Origin: Alphaproteobacteria bacterium
GTDB taxonomy: Bacteria > Pseudomonadota > Alphaproteobacteria > Rhodobacterales > Rhodobacteraceae
Length of the DNA stretch: 8,641 nucleotides
Direction of reading: 5' to 3'
Assembly: GCA_030428025.1 (NCBI GenBank)
Contig: JAUIBJ010000106.1
Coordinates: 1 to 8,641, forward strand
A program made the translations under genes and the position numbers. Below are positions 5,913 to 8,641 of the stretch, in pieces (the first letter of the stretch is position 1; each line of letters opens with the position of its first letter). Under the pieces are notes generated by a model. The model was given only the letters and a program-made list of their open reading frames with translations, was not told the origin of the DNA and did no database searches.

Positions 5913-6067
5913 TGCGAAAGCGCCCTTCCCTGTTCCCGCGCGAAAAAGCGTAGAGGATCGGGCGGGTGACGCCAAGACGGAAGACCGGGCCGGCATCGCG
6001 CGGCCACGCCACAGAAGTCTTGCACCGTCGCGGCGCGGCGGTAAGCTCTCTGCGGGAGGGGCAGCAA
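5913..6067. promoter_or_regulatory. divergent promoter region between bisC and the TPR gene
   Basis: This 155-bp region must serve both divergent genes. For bisC (minus strand) a possible pair is TTGGCG (5970-5975) and TACGCT (5947-5952) with 17 bp between, a partial sigma-70 match. For the TPR gene, TTGCAC (6020-6025) and TAAGCT (6042-6047) are 16 bp apart, but this would leave a very short leader. Two related direct copies, GCGAAAGCG (from 5914) and GCGAAAAAGCG (from 5940), flank the bisC start side. All of these are weak matches. Confidence 0.3.
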
Positions 6068-7855
6068 ATGCTCGAGTCATCCCTGCACGCCGGCAACATC
6101 GCCGCCGCCGTCGCCACTGTCGCCACGGCGGCCGATCTCACCCTGACGGGCGGCGCGGCAACGGCCATCGGCGGGGCGCTGTCGGGCGTGGCGCTGTTCA
6201 AGCGGGCGGAGCGGCCGCAGAAACAGCTGGCCGACCGCATGGCCGGCGCGCTTCAGGCCCATCTCGACGGCGCGCACCTGACCGCCGACCGCAAGAAGAT
6301 CGCGGTGCAGATCTTTGCCCGCTTCCCGCCCACCGAGGCCGACCTTGCGCGCGGCAACATGGAGGCCGGAACCGTGGCCGCCGAACTGCGCCGGAGGGTC
6401 GAGGCCGCCGACACCGATCCCGCCTTCCGGACCGCCACCGCGCTCGACGATTACCAACGCCTGCTGACCGCCACGCTCGCCCCGTTCCTGACACCCCGGG
6501 ATCAGAAGGACGCGATGCTGCAGGAACTTCTGCGGCGTTCCGACCGGTCGGGCGATGCCGACCGGCTGCGCGAGGAGGGCATTACCGAAAAGGCGATCAT
6601 CCGGCTGGCCCGGCGCATCGCCGGCGAGACGGAGGATCTGGGCGATGCCTGGCTGACCCTGCAGGACGCGATGGACACCGCCGTGCGTGTCCAGCAGGAA
6701 GGCCGCACCCAATCCAACCACGGCGATTTCGTCGATGAGGTGCTGCGCCGGGTGGCGGCGCTCTCGCGGGAAGGCGACTATGCCACCGCCGCCGGCGCGA
6801 TCGACGCCGCGCTGGCCGAGGAGGAGGCCGCCCATGCCCGCCGCATGGCCCGGCTTCTGGAAAGCGGCATCGAACTGGCCCGGCTGGAGGGCGACAGCGC
6901 GCGGACCGCCGACCTGCTGGTGCGGCAGGCCGATCTGGAGGCGGGCGGCGCGGCGGACATCGGGGCGCTGCTGGCGTTGCAGGGCAGCTATCTGCAGTCG
7001 GGTCAGGAATTGGGGCTGGCGCTCGATCTGCGCGTCGCGGTCGAGATCGCCCGCCATGCGCGGGCAAGGGCCGCCAACCCGCGGCAGCACGGCGCGGCGC
7101 TGAACGGTCTGGGCATGGCCCTGGGAATACTGGGCGAACGCGAGGCCGGCACGGCGCGGCTGGAAGAGGCGGTTGCCGCCTTCGAAGGCGCCCTGTCCCA
7201 TTGGACCCGCGAGAGCGCGCCGCGCGACTGGGCGCAGGTGCAGATGAACCTCGGAAACGCCTTTCGCATTCTGGGCGTGCACAGCGGCGATCCGAAGCAT
7301 CTGGAAGCGGCCATCGCCGCCTATCGCTGCGCTCTCGAGGAACGAACCCGCGACAGCGAGCCCTTTGAATGGGCGCGGACGCACATGAACCTAGGCACCG
7401 CCCTGAATTCGCTGGGCGAACGGGAAGACGGAACCGCGCGTCTGAAGGACGCCGTCACCGCCTATGAAACCGCGCTGACGGAATGGACCCGCGAGAGCGC
7501 ATCGCGCGACTGGGCGATGGCGCAGACGAACCTCGGAAACAGCCTGCGCGAAATCGGGGCGCGGGAAGGCGGAACCGAGCGACTGGAAGAGGCCGCCGCC
7601 GCCTACCGGGCCGCCCTGTCGGAAAGGCCGCGCGAAAACGCGCCGCTGCAGTGGGCGCTGACCCGGGGAAATCAGGCCAAGCTTGAACTGGTATGGTTCC
7701 GCAAGACGCAGGCGCCGCTCCATCTCGACCGCGCGGCGGATCTTGCCGGACAGGCGCGCGAGGTCTTCAAGCAGACCGAGGCCACGCATTATCTGCGTCA
7801 GGTCGAGGACCTGCTGGACACCATCGACCGCCTGCGCGACGGGGCGGCGTCCTGA
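6068..7855 (+). CDS. tetratricopeptide-repeat protein of unknown function with hydrophobic N-terminus, 595 aa
   Basis: A helical-repeat scaffold. Residues 339-573 contain five consecutive units of exactly 47 residues. Units 2-4 share the pattern (R/F)-(D/E)-W-A followed by NLG, then LG, then an LE-A-AY-AL helix; this is an extended TPR-like repeat common in alphaproteobacterial sensory proteins. Residues about 170-300 form another helical region (ITEKAIIRLARRIAGETEDL, then NHGDFVDEVLRRVAALSREG) that recurs in such TPR proteins. Residues 9-44 are Gly/Ala-rich and hydrophobic (TLTGGAATAIGGALSG), possibly a membrane segment with small-residue packing, ended by FKRAERP. I start at the ATG at 6068 because GGGAGGGG lies just upstream; the frame is open 34 codons further without a good site. 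No catalytic domain is visible. It is convergent with ychF, 12 bp apart, and divergent from bisC, so likely monocistronic. A sensor or scaffold role is inferred. Confidence 0.8.
   Translation: MLESSLHAGNIAAAVATVATAADLTLTGGAATAIGGALSGVALFKRAERPQKQLADRMAGALQAHLDGAHLTADRKKIAVQIFARFPPTEADLARGNMEAGTVAAELRRRVEAADTDPAFRTATALDDYQRLLTATLAPFLTPRDQKDAMLQELLRRSDRSGDADRLREEGITEKAIIRLARRIAGETEDLGDAWLTLQDAMDTAVRVQQEGRTQSNHGDFVDEVLRRVAALSREGDYATAAGAIDAALAEEEAAHARRMARLLESGIELARLEGDSARTADLLVRQADLEAGGAADIGALLALQGSYLQSGQELGLALDLRVAVEIARHARARAANPRQHGAALNGLGMALGILGEREAGTARLEEAVAAFEGALSHWTRESAPRDWAQVQMNLGNAFRILGVHSGDPKHLEAAIAAYRCALEERTRDSEPFEWARTHMNLGTALNSLGEREDGTARLKDAVTAYETALTEWTRESASRDWAMAQTNLGNSLREIGAREGGTERLEEAAAAYRAALSERPRENAPLQWALTRGNQAKLELVWFRKTQAPLHLDRAADLAGQAREVFKQTEATHYLRQVEDLLDTIDRLRDGAAS
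7082..7786 (+). repeat. five 141-bp coding repeats (47-residue TPR-like units)
   Basis: Units begin at 7082, 7223, 7364, 7505 and 7646. Similarity is strongest at alternate units: the TGGACCCGCGAGAGCGC stretch at 7202 recurs at 7484, 282 bp later, with the following GACTGGGCG also shared. This hints that a two-unit block duplicated. The first and last units are more divergent, as is usual at repeat ends. Confidence 0.75.
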
Positions 7856-7867
7856 CGGCCCGAGCGA

Positions 7868-8641
7868 TCAGGTGTTGAACAGGAAGTGCAGGACGTCGCC
7901 GTCCTTGACCTCATAGGTCTTGCCCTCGGCCCGCATCTTGCCGGCTTCCTTGGCCCCCTGCTCGCCACCGCATGCGACGAAATCGTCATAGGCGATGGTC
8001 TCGGCGCGAATGAAGCCCTTCTCGAAATCGCCGTGGATGACGCCCGCGGCCCTGGGCGCGAGCGTGCCGCGGCGGATGGTCCAGGCGCGGGCCTCCTTGG
8101 GGCCGACGGTGAAATAGGTCTGCAGGTGCAAAAGGTCATATCCCGCCCGGATCAGCCGGTCGAGGCCTGCCTCCTCCAGCCCCATTTCCTCAAGGAACAT
8201 CTCGGCTTCCTCGGGGTCGAGCTGGCTGATCTCCTCCTCGATCCGGGCCGAGATCACCACGCTCGCGGCGCCCTGTTCGGCGGCCATCTCCTCGACCTTG
8301 CGCGAGAAATCGTTCCCCTCGGCCGCACTCGCCTCGTCCACGTTGCAAACGTAGAGGATCGGCTTGGCGGTCAGAAGCTGCAAGCCCTTCCAGGCCTTCG
8401 CATCCTCCTCTGACACCTCGACCAGCCGCGCCGGCCTGCCCTCTTCCAGCATCGCCTGCGCCAGGCCCAGAAGCCGGTCGGCCTGCACCGCCTCCTTGTC
8501 GCCGCCCTTCAGCTTGCGCACCAACCCCGCCCGCCGCTTCTCGACGCTTTCCAGATCGGCCAGCATCAGTTCGGTCTCGATCACCTCGGCATCGGCCACC
8601 GGGTCAACGCGCCCCTCCACATGGGTCACGTCGCCATCCTC
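7868..8641 (-). CDS. ychF: redox-regulated ATPase YchF (Obg-like), C-terminal 257 residues
   Basis: YchF/Ola1 is a universally conserved cytoplasmic P-loop NTPase that binds ribosomes and prefers ATP to GTP. The visible part starts within the G domain (EDGDVTHVEGRVDPVADAEV), followed by the coiled helical insertion (ELMLADLESVEKRRAGLVRK). It then has the altered G4 motif NVDE within ILYVCNVDEAS, in place of the NKxD of true GTPases, which explains the ATP preference in the family. The C-terminal TGS domain runs from DLLHLQTYFTVGPKEARAW to DGDVLHFLFN. The full protein is usually about 365 residues, so roughly the first 110, with Walker A and the switch regions, lie beyond the window edge. A start at an internal ATG (8629) would be wrong, since the frame continues in conserved sequence to base 8641. 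It converges on the TPR gene with 12 bp between stops. Confidence 0.95.
   Translation of the reverse strand, partial: EDGDVTHVEGRVDPVADAEVIETELMLADLESVEKRRAGLVRKLKGGDKEAVQADRLLGLAQAMLEEGRPARLVEVSEEDAKAWKGLQLLTAKPILYVCNVDEASAAEGNDFSRKVEEMAAEQGAASVVISARIEEEISQLDPEEAEMFLEEMGLEEAGLDRLIRAGYDLLHLQTYFTVGPKEARAWTIRRGTLAPRAAGVIHGDFEKGFIRAETIAYDDFVACGGEQGAKEAGKMRAEGKTYEVKDGDVLHFLFNT

Noticed and set aside
4272..5969. 565-residue plus-strand ORF opposite bisC
   Set aside because: It is the antisense shadow of a clearly recognisable molybdoenzyme; high GC keeps opposite frames open.
6077..7384. 435-residue minus-strand ORF opposite the TPR gene
   Set aside because: Antisense shadow of the TPR protein; composition is Arg/Gly/Pro-rich with no family resemblance, while the plus strand shows clear periodic repeats.

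Overview
The window looks like alphaproteobacterial chromosome, most likely Rhodobacterales/Rhodobacteraceae. This is inferred from the GC-rich, GGC/GCC/CTG-heavy codon use of the right-hand genes, a BisC-type molybdoenzyme whose length and residue numbering sit close to the Rhodobacter enzymes, and a typical YchF. No ribosomal RNA gene or other strong taxonomic marker is present, so the placement is moderate in confidence.

The left 3.3 kb (1-3304) reads as the end of an integrated mobile element abutting a tRNA-Ser(GCU) gene. It holds, all on the minus strand, an AlpA-type excisionase/regulator (2751-2987), a 597-residue DUF927 P-loop ATPase (836-2629) and an XRE-type regulator (78-479). Between the ATPase and the regulator lies a 356-bp non-genic stretch. 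It carries a strict 9-bp GGACC repeat array (about 671-738), a perfect 16-bp palindrome built from the same core (763-778) and a perfect 12-bp inverted repeat with a 17-nt loop (789-829) seven bases past the ATPase stop. The element meets the 3' end of the tRNA (3305, with encoded CCA) through a 39-bp segment of about 90% A+T that contains an IHF-like site. This is what a tRNA-targeted tyrosine-recombinase attachment site should look like. No integrase is visible, so it must lie to the left of the window or be lost.

The right 5.3 kb is ordinary host backbone. It has the tRNA-Ser (minus), a cytoplasmic biotin/methionine sulfoxide reductase of the DMSO reductase family (bisC, minus), a divergent 595-residue TPR protein of unknown function (plus) with five exactly 47-residue repeats and a Gly/Ala-rich hydrophobic N-terminus, and the C-terminal two-thirds of the ATPase ychF (minus, cut by the window edge), which converges on the TPR gene.

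The most interesting possibility is that the left-hand element is replicative. AlpA would control excision, the DUF927 ATPase would be a self-loading helicase, and the 9-bp array plus palindromes would be its origin or operator. A competing reading is that the array encodes a tiny Gly-Pro-X collagen-like peptide. Both are hypotheses.
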